Shown here: one piece after another, positions 11,884-23,153 of the stretch
Numbering within the stretch: the first letter of the stretch is position 1
Layout: each line of letters starts with the position of its first letter
NCBI GenBank assembly: GCA_027625915.1
Contig: JANTQA010000033.1
Span: forward strand, 7,192,001-7,256,000
Direction: 5' to 3'
Source of the DNA: Anaeramoeba flamelloides
Taxonomy: Eukaryota > Metamonada > Anaeramoebidae
DNA length: 64,000 nt
Position numbers and translations under genes: made by a program
Notes under the pieces: generated by a model
The model's database searches: none
What the model was told of the DNA's origin: nothing
Seen by the model: only the letters and a program-made list of their open reading frames with translations

Positions 11884-12693
11884 TTAATTATTTTCAAATA
11901 ATTCTATTGTTTTTGTCAAAGCTGTTTCTTTGCAGTTCCGAGAATTAAAAGAAAAAAAAGAAAATTTCCCATTTGAATCAATTGCATAAATTTGTGATCC
12001 ATCTTCTGAAAATGAGCATATTGTCGGAATATTTTTCAAAAGTTTACAAACCGAAAATGAAACACTTAATGGCTTACCAAACAAGCGGGTAATTGATCCA
12101 GAACTTGTTTTTTCAGGTATTTTAAAAACATGAAGCGAGCCTCGGTTGCTCGTTAAGGCAAGGAATTTGCCATTTTCTGAAAAGCAAATGGAATATATTA
12201 TTGCCATGTTTCTTCCCCTTTTAAATTTAACAATCATCTGCTTTGATTTGACATCAAAAATTTTCACTGTTGTTCCCTTTTGTGATGTCGTCGCTAGCAT
12301 AGTCCCATTTGAATTAAATGCCAAGCATGAGATTTGTGTTTCATGTGCATTAATGATCCCCAAATTTTCCAATTTCTTGCCATCAAATAACCTTACATTG
12401 CCTTTCTGTGTTGTTTCGGGAAATGCTAAAATGTTTTTTTCACCGCGAGTCAGTTCACAGATCCCCTTTTTGCTTTTGATTGGCAACTTTTTCATTAGCT
12501 TTCGATCAGAAAATCGAAATATTTTCACTTTCTCGGGAAAAACCAATATTAATAATTCTTTGTTCTGTTGTAAATTTAATATCGGCTTTTTAAAAGATAA
12601 AGTGTCAATTGCTTGTTGGCTTTGTAAATGGAAAATTGTTACTTGATTTTCACTTGATTCTTCTTCGCTTTCACCCTTTATTCGTTCATGTGT
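11884..12693 (-). CDS. PROPPIN WD40 protein, WIPI3/WIPI4 (Atg18)-like; 5' end unresolved
   Basis: PROPPINs are seven-bladed beta-propellers that bind PI3P/PI(3,5)P2 and act at autophagosome formation. The frame holds the signature region NAHETQISCLAFNSNGTMLA, then SQKGTTVKIFD, then an FKRG in place of the lipid-binding FRRG motif. It continues into ICFSENGKFLALTSNRGSLHVF. The C-terminal blade (around ICSFSEDGSQIYAIDSNGKF) fits WIPI3/4 and ends in a normal stop. A TTG-initiated version would start at 12546, but the frame is open and homologous back to 12693 (NQVTIFHLQSQQAIDTLSF), so coding starts further up. No in-frame ATG exists before the stop at 12694-12696. The first blade was not found in the next few hundred bases, so an unseen 5' exon or an N-terminal loss is possible. 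Family call strong, gene completeness uncertain. Confidence 0.8.
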   Translation of the reverse strand, partial: THERIKGESEEESSENQVTIFHLQSQQAIDTLSFKKPILNLQQNKELLILVFPEKVKIFRFSDRKLMKKLPIKSKKGICELTRGEKNILAFPETTQKGNVRLFDGKKLENLGIINAHETQISCLAFNSNGTMLATTSQKGTTVKIFDVKSKQMIVKFKRGRNMAIIYSICFSENGKFLALTSNRGSLHVFKIPEKTSSGSITRLFGKPLSVSFSVCKLLKNIPTICSFSEDGSQIYAIDSNGKFSFFSFNSRNCKETALTKTIELFENN

Positions 12694-12725
12694 TTATTAG
12701 ATGATCCGATAATTTATTCATTTAT

Positions 12726-12752
12726 TGATTGATTGGTTGGTTGGTTGGTTGT
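12726..12752. repeat. TTGG/TTGA tetranucleotide microsatellite
   Basis: TTGATTGA followed by about four TTGG units. It lies just upstream of the PROPPIN open frame on the transcribed strand. Confidence 0.8.
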
Positions 12753-13123
12753 TTTGTTGAAATAATTTATTTTATTAAAAAATTTAATTGAAAAAAAATT
12801 GTTTGGATAAAAAAATAAAATTAAAATGTTTTTTGCTTTAAATTTCATATTGAATCTTGTTTACATTTTACAGAATAGTAAAATAAATCAAAAAAATTAT
12901 TCTTATCATTTTATTATTCGTTGAATTTTCGTTCGAATTTCAAAAAAATAAGAAAAAAATTGGTGTTTATATCTTGTCCTACAAATACAAGATATTTTCT
13001 CTTGATTATTTTGTTAAAATTTTGAAAGATGGATTTAATACTTTACTTTTTAAAATCTTTTCTTGTATTGTATGTTTACAAATAAAATTTAATTGTTATA
13101 TTTATTGATTTTTCACATTTTAA

Positions 13124-13748
13124 TTTTTTTTTTTTTTTTTTTTTTTTTGAATAGAGGGATCTATGTCCTCTTACGGCTGTTAGTTTTTTTTTTAAAATTC
13201 ACTTCTAAACCGAAAATTTAAATGAATTTTCTGTTTATTTCTCAAATAAAAAAAAAAAACGTAGTTAGATTTTCCAGAATTTAAAAAAATTGAGTAAAAT
13301 CGTTGATTTTATTATACTCTTTTGAACTCTTGAAAAGTACCGTTAGGTTTTCTTGAGTTTTCTGTTTATTTAGAAAATCAATAGATTTTCGTTAGGTTTT
13401 TTTGACTTTTTGAAATTATTTGTGAAGTGTTCTAGGTTTTTTTGAGTTTTCTATTTATTTGTAAAGTGTTCTAGGTTTTTTTGAGGTTTTTGAAATAAAC
13501 CGAAAATTTTAATAAATTTTCGCTTTTTCAAAAATTAAAAAAAAACTAAAGAAAATCTATTGATTTTCCAAATAAATAGAAAACTCAATAGATTTTCTCA
13601 ATAAAATAGAAAATCTCAAAAAACCCTAGAACACTTTACAAATAAAACAGTAAACCTCTAGAAAACCTAGGTACTCTACGGCACTTGACGGCACTTGACG
13701 GGTCTCTACGATACTTGATAAAGCTTAACGACGCTTAACAACACGATT
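13124..13748 (-). mobile_element. Hairpin-rich retroposon with A tail, long copy
   Basis: Read on the minus strand it ends in a GAGG...CCTC hairpin followed by about 25 A, the retroposon-type 3' end. Upstream it contains stacked inverted and direct repeats of AAAACCTAG/AAAACCTAACG, CTAGAACACTTTACAAATAAA and AAATCTATTGATTTTC. A near-tandem CACTTGACGG stretch lies at 13674-13740. The segment CAGAATTTAAAA...TTGAGTAAAATC is shared with the smaller copy at 49415-49580. No open frame. It sits directly downstream (in minus-strand terms) of the LINE. Confidence 0.6.
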
Positions 13749-13852
13749 ATTTATTGATATTATTATTATTATACCTAATAATTTTTTAATAACCTTGTCC
13801 TTTCCATACAGAATAAAAATCAATTAATTTCAAAACAGAAACCTTAAAAAAA

Positions 13853-15240
13853 ATTTTTTTTTTTTTTTTTTATTATTGAAGAAGTGTAAATTACACTCTA
13901 GTTGCCCTTATACTTAAATTTCTGAAAGGAAATTTAAGCGTAAAATCATAGATTTCACGATTATTAACCAATGAAAATAATAATAAACTGTTATGGTTTA
14001 AAATTAATTCATAGAGGTTTTTTTCATTTAATTTATTCAGAAATATTAATCTATTATTTTCATAGAAAGGTCATACCCACAAAAAATGATCAATATTTTC
14101 TATAACTTCCTTTTGTTTGTATTTTAAACATAAAGGACAAAATTTATTTGAATTTTTATTAATTACATAGTAATATCTGTTTAAGCAATTGGTAAATGTC
14201 CTAAATTTTAGGATTGTTGAACTTGATGGATAGCTTAGATATTTTTGAGTTGTAAATAATGAATTTTGGTTTCTTAATATTGTGAAGTATTTTTGCACTT
14301 TCCAGCTCTTGGAATTCAATAATTCATTATATGTGTATTTATAGATTTCCTTTTTTAATTCAATTATATCTTTTGAATTCCAGTTAATTTTATTGTTGGT
14401 TCGTTGATTAAATTTTATTAATTTTTCTAAATAAGGAAGTGATAAAATTTTTAATTTTTTTTTAAATTTGAATTTTTTTTTATTTACTGAAATTACCATA
14501 TTTTCAATTTTAAATTCTGTTTTATAAATAAGAATTGGTGTATTTCTGTTTATTTTGCATATTTCAGTAATGGCTGTATTCATCCAAGAATTTAAATAAT
14601 TTAAAGTTTTTATTTCATAATTAAAAATTTCTAATCCATATGTTAATTGACTTAATATAAAAGATTTAAATAATCTGATTTTCAAATTATTATTGAGGGA
14701 ATTGTTATTAAATAATTGTTTACAGTTATTAAATGCTTCTTTAGCTTTTTTTAAATTATAAACTATATGTGAAATTTTATCCAAATAGATACCTAAATAT
14801 TTAATCTTTTTTAAATCTTTTGAAATAACTGTTTTTTCTTTATTTGGTTTCAATCCAAATTGAAATTATAATTTCATAAATTGAATTTAATTTTTGATTT
14901 AAATGATGTTTATCCCCTTTTATAATTAAGATTAAATCATCTGCAAACATTTGACAATGGTCTGTTAAAGATATTATTTTTAATAAAAGAAAATGTGAAA
15001 TTAGAGCAAATAAAATAGGTGATAATGGGTCTCCTTGAAATATACCTAGCCCTTCTCCTTGATAATATTTTATTAAAAAATTTTGAATAATTTTATTTAA
15101 AATAAATTTTTTTATTGTTTTTCTAATTATTTTAAAACTGATTGAATCAAAACAAAAAAATTTTTTTTTATTTTCATTTTTTATTTGAACTTTTTATCAT
15201 TGTTCTGATTTGCCAACAGGTTTATTAGTGGGTTTTAGTT
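13853..15240 (-). mobile_element. Non-LTR retrotransposon (LINE), 5'-truncated
   Basis: Minus-strand element with reverse-transcriptase coding (14071-15168), a ~200 bp 3' untranslated region and a terminal A tail (T run near 13853-13871 on the plus strand). The 3' end carries a 7 bp stem hairpin (AGTGTAA/TTACACT) followed by TTCAATAATAA and A. The amino part, including the endonuclease and RT fingers, is absent. Related fragments lie at 8783-8905, 47290-47830 and 61988-62055. Clade not assigned. Confidence 0.85.
14071..15168 (-). pseudogene. LINE reverse transcriptase, broken, C-terminal two thirds
   Basis: From 15168 downward the frame reads FDSISF (RT motif A region), QGDPLSPILFALI (motif B region) and MFADDLILI (catalytic FADD variant of YxDD). 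Around 14865-14880 the frame is lost by a single-base shift. The next frame then continues FGLKPNKEKT, KIKYLGIYL and LFKSFILSQLTYGLEIF (thumb region). It ends in a Cys/His motif, FCPLCLKYKQKEVIENIDHFL. That order is typical of LINE ORF2 C-termini. The shift and the 5' truncation make this copy non-functional. Confidence 0.85.
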
Positions 15241-18200
15241 GATGGGTGAGGATATTTTTAAAATTGTAGGAAAAAGATATTTTTTCCAAAAGGTGTCAAT
15301 CTTTTCATTAATGACTTATATTCAAAATATATTGTGTTGATGATCCAAACAAAGATAAATATTTATTTTCAACATGTTTATTGGAACAGGAAAATTAAAG
15401 AAAGAATGTTTTTTAATATTACTTAGTGAAACTTCCATTTTGTGTTTCTGTGTGATTATTTTGTGAATGTTCACAAAAATTTTGCAAATTTTGTGATTTG
15501 ATTTTTTTTTTGCTTTTTAATAAAATTCTTGGGTAAAAAACAAGTTAACTTGTTGTTAAAAGAAGAAGGCTTGTTATACTTTATTAGGTGGACAATTTCG
15601 TTTTTGTAAAATTACCGGATCTAGGCTTATGATTTACTGTTGTTAGAATAACCCGTGTTGACTTGGTAAACTGTGGTGCAAATTAAAGGCTGTGTTTCTT
15701 ATTTCTAGAACGCTTGGAGATTAAAAGATCAAAGAAACCGACAATAAACCAAAAGTAAATATTGTTTTGATCTCTTAAAGTTCTATTATTTTAAAAAGGA
15801 AATTCTAAAAATGAAGGATCAAATATCAAAATTTATATCTGAAAAATAAAGAAAATTCGTCCAATAACAGACAAGAAAGTGCTCTAAATATTCAACCCAA
15901 AAGTAGATCAATTGGTTAAAATAATCTCAAGAAATCAATGAGATAACCTTAAAAATTGGGTTTACCTTGAAAATTGGTTTAGCCTTTAGGTGTAATATTT
16001 GACACTGAATTAGATTTTGTCTTGGAAGAAAAATAAATCAAAGCGTGACAATATTTGAAACATGTATTATTTACACTAAGCACAGATATTTTTGAACACT
16101 GTAAATGTGGGTCTTTTGTTGGTTTGAAACATTTTAAATGTTTTTGTAATTGTCAAGAAATTGAGACTCACGAAACATTTGCCTTCAAAGCACAAAGAGT
16201 TTATTTAAAAAAGAAACGATTTCCAAAAAAGATAAAAAAAAAGTAAATTGTAGAAAGATACTTTATGGCCATTAAAAACACAAACAACGGTTGTTTAGTA
16301 CGAAAAAACACCTTGACAATTCTGTGAAAATTAAAGGAGTAAAATAGATTCTTTGAAATGCTCTCTTTTTTCATTAAATAAGCACAAGGCAATTTTTAAT
16401 TTGCAATCTTTTTTTTCATTTTCTTTTTCAAAAAATATAAAGTGAAATTCACAAGATCGTTATTAAATTGGAATCTTAATTTTACAAAAGTTCTCAAACG
16501 AGGTCTTATTTTTGTGAAAAAAATTGAATACAAAATAATCTAAAGAAAAAAGTAAAAAGATAAAAGAAAAAAGAGCATACCAAATAGATCACAAAATTAC
16601 TTGAATAAAGAGAGTTGAGAACAAAAACTTTACCAACATCAATTTTAATTGGTGACTCGAAGGTTTGTGGGTTCTATTTTTTTTTAAGGTAAGGTTAGGT
16701 TTGAGGTTAAAGGAAGTTTTGTTTTTGAATTGTTTTGTGCTTGAAGATACTAATTTAGTTTTGAAATTCAAAGCATACATGGATAATAAAACCAGATTTT
16801 GTGCCCAATTCTAAGGATTGAACTTGAAATCTCATAAATAATAAATCAGGGTGTTTTGTTTCTTCTTTTGATAACTGCATACGAAATTTAAATTGAGCTT
16901 AAAGAAATTCAATTAAAATCAAAAGAAAAAGTTAAAACATTACAAAACAAGAGAAAAATGATCCACTTTCGGACGACACAAAATTATTACATATGTTCTT
17001 TTTTCGTTTTCAAAGTAACACCACGTTGAGGTGCACCAATACTCTTTTTTACTTTCATCAATTGTTCACTCAAAAAAGTTTTCGGAATTAAAAGTTTTTT
17101 TCACAACAAAAAATTTTCATTTATCAACACATGAATTATCTGAAGAGATGTTTGTTGTTCTGAAATATATATTTACCTTTTCAAAAATGAAAAAAATAAT
17201 AAAAAGGTTTAAGGGAGTGATATCTTTTAAACATATTCTTTGTTGAAAAATAAATTGAACAAAATTGTCATTCATAAACTAAAAACAGGTGTATAGATCA
17301 TGTTAAAAGTTCAAATTTTTTCTTTGTAAAACCAGGATAAATCATTAATTTCCCTTTTAGAATTGGGAACTTGGATGATTTAATTTAATTATTTGAATGC
17401 TATTTTAGGGAAAGTTGAATTAAAATTTTGATCTTGTTATTATTTAATTAACCGTAATCTGCTATATTGTCAAGATCTTGAAAAAAATTTGTTTTGTAAT
17501 TTGTGTTTCGAGTTATGAAATGGATGAGTTGACCTCATTTAAACAATTTATTAATTTGGGTCTATCTTTTTTGAAATTCAAAATTCTTATGTTTCCAAAA
17601 TAAAACCTAAACAGTAACACATTATTTTTATTAACAAACAAGTTAATTCTTGAAAATGGGAAACCATATTTGTTTTTATGTTGTGAGTATTAATTTTGAA
17701 ATATTTTTTTTTTTTTGTTATTATTTTTATTGATTCATTATTCTGATTCAAACAACAACCAAGAAAACTTATTGAGTTATGGGTGATTTAATAAATTAAT
17801 ATTTGATAGAAAAATAACAAAAGTTTTTCAATGAAATTGAGATCTATCAAGTGAAATTTATAATACCCAAGGGTGAGTGTCTACAATAAAGAAGTGGAAG
17901 ATTAAAGTATGTTGTTAAATGGTCGTCAATCACATTAGTTCACCAAATTCCAACGTCTCCAAAAAATTCTATCAGTAAAGTTTTGCTAATTATTGATCTC
18001 ATCAATTAAAAGATGATCATTGTATTAGTAAAAAAACCAAGGTTTTCAGAAAAAATATGAATTTTCCACAAAATTAAAGATTGGAAAATCAATATTCAGG
18101 CTTCAAAAGTTAAAAAATATCTTTTTTAAATTTTTCAAAAAATGTAGATTAGTTTGGGAGCAAAATATTTCAATTTTTTTGAAAAAATTAAAGAATTAAC

Positions 18201-20365
18201 CAAATATCGATTATTTTAGCATTTTATTTACAAGTATAGGAAATATATTGACAATACTATTTTTTATAAAAAAAAACGAAAATAATTAGCCTTTGATTTT
18301 TTTATGTTGATGATTATTGAGTTACTTTTTGAAAATTAAAAAATTGAAAAAATAGTTACCTTTGGAAGTTCTAAATCTAAATTCTTTAAAACCGGAATAT
18401 TATTATTTTGGTTTCTATCTTTTGATTAGGGAAAAGTAATTAAAACAAATAGAATTCCAAAAATAGTAATTTTTAATAGTGATCATTAGCAAAAAAATAT
18501 AATAATTTGATGTACAATAAGATTCATAACCGATTTTTTCCAGTCATCTGAGACTATAAAATACTGATATCATTTACACTCAGTTACAACATACTTTGAT
18601 TTTTAGCTAAATTTATGGCGGGACTAGCCCCTTAGTTGGTGAAATCATTTTACAAAATAAATATTGTACTTTTTTTTTGATTCTTGTTTCTAATATAAAA
18701 TCCAATTTGTAATTAAATAGTACACATAAAGTCATATCCATATGAAGGTCAAAAACTAGTAAATTTTTTCCAAATTTTAAATAGGAAATTATTCTGAATA
18801 GGAATTTTACTTAATTTATACAATTTTTATTTCATAATTTTTTTTTTTTTGATAAATTTAACCAAAACTATACTCTATATATAAAAAAAAAAATTCATAC
18901 CGAAGTGTTTATTTACATAATTTCTATTTTTTAAGGATAAAACTTTCAGAAAGCAATATTAATTTTATATATTTTTAAGAGTTGGGTTATTTGATCTTTT
19001 AATGTATACATTTTCTCAAAAAAAGAAATAAGTTTTTAATTTTAAAATATATGTTATGTAACACTATTAAGTCGTATCTAATAAGAGATAAAATAATTTG
19101 TTGGTTATTTAGGTAAAAGATATGTAATAACCTTAAACAAAAAAAAAAAGAGTGTTATTTACACTGTATCAGAAGAATTCATTTAGAATATTTCTACTTA
19201 AATCGGGTCAAAAGTCTAATTTTTTCAAAAAAAAAAAAGTAGAAGAAGTTTGATTAGGGTTTACAATCCCTGATATTTAAAAAATAAATTATCTTTTGTA
19301 TGGTATTTTCACTTTGTAATTTATTTCTTAGTTGATGGTTCTTTTTTCTTTATATGGGTTTTAAGAGTTGTTCAAAATGTCAATTTTTGACACTTTTTTT
19401 TTTTTTCAGAAATTTAAATTGAAGAGTGTAAGATTAATAGATTGATAAGTGTTCAAGAATAAAATTATTATTTTTTTGTTGTAGAAGAAAATTTTCATTT
19501 ACTTTTTGGTCAATTAACTATTTGATAAAAAATTTTTTTTAAAAGCTCCAAATAAAACTAAATCTAATTACAAATTTCAATCAACAACCCAGAAACCATT
19601 TTTTTTTTATAACTTAACATCCCATATATTATTCTTACACTCTTCAAATAAGATTTCTGAAAAATAAAATCAATTGTCAAAAATTGCAATTTTGAACAAT
19701 TTTTAAAACCCAGTTAAAGAAAAAAGAACCATCAGATAAGAACTAAATTAACAAGCGGACACACCCACCTTAAGATAATATTTTTTTTCAAATTTCAGGG
19801 ATTCTCCACCTTAATCAAATGTAAATTCATAATAATAAAAAACCTTTTTTTACAAAAACAAATCATTTAAATATTTTTCCAAAGATAAAAATGATTTGTA
19901 TTTTATAATTTTATATCAAAATACAGATTTTCTTGTTGGGTTTTTCTCTCTTAACTTTCGTGAAGATTTGTGATTTTTTTTGATTTTGTAGATTTACCAA
20001 ATTGAAAAATTTCAAGATCTAATACAAATCATTACTGATTGAAAAAGAAATTTAATTTGACGAGTGATATCTCAAGCACAAGAAGAAGTTGAGGACATTA
20101 AAAGTTCTAATTTCAAGATGAAAAACAAAAGTCGAACATCAAAATTATTTTTTCCATTAAATCTCAATCAATGAAATTAATTTTTCGACAAAACAATTGA
20201 TGTGAAAAAAATAATTCTTAAAAAATAATTTACAAAACTTATTCAAACAGAGAACCCCAAAGTAAAAATAAAATTCTTAATAGCCTTTGTTTACAAAAAG
20301 AAAAACAAAGATTGTAAAAGTTATTTTTTATCTTTTTTCCCCAATAAACTCTCTTATTAAAAAAA
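15241..20365. other. AT-rich intergenic region
   Basis: I found no gene I can support. Composition is slightly less extreme at 15550-17300, where short frames (16055-16246 plus, 16589-16780 minus, 17031-17246 plus) do not resemble a known family and overlap no splice-compatible neighbours. A foldback at 19249-19820 is listed separately. Confidence 0.55.
19249..19820. repeat. Foldback element F1 (~570 bp), intact relative of the 43.7-45.5 kb copy
   Basis: Long imperfect inverted repeat with arms of about 200 bp. For example TGATGGTTCTTTTTTCTTT in the left arm matches AAAGAAAAAAGAACCATCA in the right. The outer ends GTTTGATTAGGG and CCTTAATCAAA also pair. A second, more diverged copy at about 43715-45505 is split by another transposon. 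No coding capacity. Confidence 0.7.
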
Positions 20366-21157
20366 ATGTCAAACGAAGATATTTTAAACAAATTTGCGGT
20401 TGAGTCGAGTTCTGATGAGCCTGAAGAAGAATTTGTAATGCGTGAATATGGTAACACAGGGCCCAAAGGTGTTATTGCTGATCATGCAGAATATTTAGAG
20501 GTCTTACGACGAGAAAGGATCGAAGAAAAGAAAAGGCAAGTACAGCAATCGAAAAAAATGGTGATGAATGAAAAAGAAGTGAACTTGGTGGACTATTTAC
20601 TGCAGCAAAGAAAGGTTTCGATCAATGAAAAGCAACAAGAAAAAAAAAAGAGGCTTATTGAAAATTCTGATCCTGAAACAGAAGAAGAAGATGAAAAAAA
20701 AAAAGAAGAAGACTCTGAAGAAGAATTATTAAAAATGCTTGACAAAGAAGGAATACTGGACGAGTACGCACTCCAGCGTTTGAATCAAATTAAAAAGGAA
20801 ATTGAGCCCGTGTTTGGCACCGTCTTAACAGTTAACAAAGAAAACTTTGTAAAGACGATCGACAATGAGTCACCCAAGGTGACGATTATTGTCCACATGT
20901 ATGACCAAAACAACCGTGCTTGTGTCAGAATTAATTCCTGCCTTTCAAAATTGGCAAGAAGGCTCACAAAAACCAAGTTTCTTAAGGGGCTGGCAAAAGA
21001 TCTGAAGCCTGGCTTTAATACAGAATTTTTGCCTGTGTTTATCATTTATAAAGCTGGAAAGTTTGTAGATTCAATTCTAAAAGTTTCAGAACACTTACCA
21101 AAATCTTTTGATGAAGACGATGTTCGCTCTTTGCTTGTGGAGTCTAAATATCTTTAA
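20366..21157 (+). CDS. Phosducin-like protein (PhLP1/PDCL type)
   Basis: Phosducin-like proteins bind G-protein beta-gamma and assist its folding with the CCT chaperonin in the cytosol. The 263-residue single-exon frame has the family layout. An acidic N-terminus is followed by the signature TGPKGVIADHAEY at about residues 31-43. A charged helical stretch with an E/K-rich linker spans about 45-140, then a thioredoxin-like domain from EPVFGTVLTV (about 145) to the end. Family landmarks there are VTIIVHMYDQNNRACVRINS, where phosducins have VVVHIYE...C..LNSCL, and LPVFIIYKAGKFV. The GPKGVI signature favours the phosducin/PhLP1 branch over PhLP2/3. Length fits (phosducin about 246, PDCL about 301). 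The start ATG is preceded by an A-rich leader. No introns are needed. Confidence 0.88.
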   Translation: MSNEDILNKFAVESSSDEPEEEFVMREYGNTGPKGVIADHAEYLEVLRRERIEEKKRQVQQSKKMVMNEKEVNLVDYLLQQRKVSINEKQQEKKKRLIENSDPETEEEDEKKKEEDSEEELLKMLDKEGILDEYALQRLNQIKKEIEPVFGTVLTVNKENFVKTIDNESPKVTIIVHMYDQNNRACVRINSCLSKLARRLTKTKFLKGLAKDLKPGFNTEFLPVFIIYKAGKFVDSILKVSEHLPKSFDEDDVRSLLVESKYL

Positions 21158-21221
21158 TTTATTTCAAATATTTCAAATTGATTTTTGAAAAATGTCACTG
21201 AAACAATTCAAAATTTTTGAT

Positions 21222-21352
21222 ACAGTCGCTTTCAAAAAGTGAGTTCGAAAAATTGTATTATTGGGACTTCAAACTGTTCAATTCGTTCTTTTAAACAGTT
21301 TGGGTAACACTTAAAAACTTTTAGTCCACACCTTTTGAAAACAGCTGCTATT
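21222..21352. repeat. Short imperfect palindrome, possible second TA-flanked MITE family
   Basis: Begins TACAGTCGCTTTCAAAAAGTG and ends CACACCTTTTGAAAACAGCTG, so the ends are roughly inverted (CAG.CGCTTTCAAAA versus CAGCTGTTTTCAAAA). The middle includes an imperfect AAACTGTT...AACAGTTT pair. It lies just downstream of the phosducin-like gene. Only one copy was noticed. Confidence 0.35.
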
Positions 21353-21889
21353 TTTTTTGATTTAATTCTCGAACAACGAGAAAACAAAAATAATAAAAAC
21401 TTTCAATTTATTCCAGTTTTCATTCTTTTAAGTGCTATCCGAATTTTATATTCAGTGAATACTGCTTTTATGACAAAAAAACATATTTGTTGACTTAAAA
21501 TGAATGTTTAGCCAAGTGAGGAGTTATTGTTAAAATTTATGCTTTTTTTTTTTTCAAAAATTAGTTATTTTGCTGAAAAACATTTACTTTGCAATCCAAA
21601 TTTCGAAATTTCTACAGAGAAAGATTCATAACTCAAAATTTTCCTGCTACAGGTCCATTCCATTTCCTTTTAAAATATAATAGAATTTCGGGTATAAATA
21701 TACTTTAGTATCATATGGGGTGAAGGTGAAGTAAGAGGGAAACAAAACCGATTTTACATTTAACTTGTTTTGTTCGAGAATTTCAAAAAAGATTTTGATA
21801 TCGCAAATGTTTTTATGGGATCTATACTTAACAACAACATAACAAAATTTGAATGTGTTTAAGCAGGTTATATTCTCTACATACAATTT

Positions 21890-22560
21890 TTGTAAGAGGC
21901 CAGAAAGTGTCAAAAAATACTGATCAACAAAGAAACCCAGATTAGAAAAATTTTTTTCCGATTTTGTTTTTTACAAAAGAAAAATTATAAAATTCTTTTA
22001 ATTTCTTATATTATTAAAAATTTTTTACCTTTTTTATACCCATTTCCTCATTATTACAGAATCAAAAGTCTTGGTTGCGAGGAATCGTAATGTGAAAATT
22101 TTATTTTATTTTTTTGAGATAATTCTTTTTGGTAGACCAAAAAATTGATTTATTCAGCATATTGGAAAATCCTCGATATTTTTTTAATGGTGATATTTAT
22201 ACATATTTAAATTTTGAATTCATTCATATTGTTTACTCAGAAATTGTGTTTTGTTATAAGATGAAATTTTATTTTTCAAAATAAAATTTTCTTGAAGACT
22301 TTTTGGATTTAGGTATATTCAACATAAATATTCAAAAAAGTTTTTTTTCTGACTAAAATTGATTTAAATTGTTATAAAGATTCTTTTGTGAATAAGGCCA
22401 AATAGTTTTTTAAATATTATTTTTATCATTTTTATCTTTTTTTTTTTGAAAACAAGAATTAAACTTTTTTTAAACTTTCAAAACTAAAAAAAAAATTCTT
22501 AATAGATCTCAATTTCATTGATAAAATTTTATTAAACTTCTATTAAATTTTTATTTATTT
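21890..22560 (+). repeat. Dispersed repeat family B, copy 1
   Basis: Matches about 59170-59740. Shared blocks in order are TTTCTTATATTATTA, TTTTTTACCTTTTTTATACCC, CATTATTACAGAAT, GAGATAATTCTTTT, TTGATTTATTCAGC, TTACTCAGAAATT, GTTATAAGAT and TTTTTCAAAATAAAATTTT. A further block near 22500-22560 (ATTAAACTTCTAT...TTATTTA) recurs at 61455-61500. No open frame or terminal repeat was found. Confidence 0.6.
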
Positions 22561-22623
22561 AATCGTCTATATCTTTAATTTATGGTACGAAGTTTAGAAA
22601 AAAAGCAATATATTTTTCTTGAG

Positions 22624-22645
22624 AGGGTGATATTTATATCACCCT
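22624..22645. repeat. Perfect 10 bp-arm palindrome
   Basis: Arms AGGGTGATAT and ATATCACCCT are separated by TT. It lies within or beside repeat family B, and no gene is adjacent, so no regulatory role is claimed. Confidence 0.8.
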
Positions 22646-23055
22646 GTATGAAAAATATTTTGCTTGTTTTCGAAACAATAAGTTAAATTACATAGTTATT
22701 ATTTGTTGAAATAGTGAGTATCTTCAAGGAAAAAAAAATAAAAACACAAAAAATAAAAGAAAAATCTTTCTAGTTATTCATTCTTTTTAGATCTTTAAAG
22801 CTAGACGTAATTTTTGTATTCTTTAAAACTGTTTTTAAATAAGAGACTCTCAACTCAAAAAAGTAATTGTTTCTGAATTTCATCCCTTATCAAATATTAT
22901 TTTCTTCATCCCTTTTAAACTCTCAAAATAAATAACACTAATTAATAACAACACATTTTAAAATCTATTTTTTTGAATAAAAAACATAACTGGTTAATTA
23001 AGATCTCGAGAAAAAATTGACATTTCTTCTATTAACCTGCCTCTTCTGTTTTTAA

Positions 23056-23153
23056 TATAGAAAGTTACACTTCAAGACAAAAACTTTAATTTGATATTTT
23101 TTGGTACCTTAAATTTCATTGAAAGTTTTTGTCTTAAAAGTGGTACTGTACGT
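23056..23153. mobile_element. Palindromic MITE (CAGTCAGTT family), internally deleted copy
   Basis: Outer parts of both arms are present (AGTTACACTTCAAGACAAA and GTCTTAAAAGTGGTACTGTA), but most of the inner arms are missing. About half the usual length. Same family as 4616-4818. Confidence 0.65.

Noticed and set aside
12146-12646. 166-residue plus-strand frame
   Set aside because: Antisense shadow of the PROPPIN coding sequence.
16055-16246. Short Cys/His-containing frame (CKCGSFVGLKHFKCFCNC)
   Set aside because: It looked zinc-finger-like, but there is no recognisable spacing, no neighbouring exons and a Lys-run end. Evidence is too weak.
21647-21913. 88-residue minus-strand frame downstream of the phosducin-like gene
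   Set aside because: No motif, no partner exon, and it runs into repeat family B.
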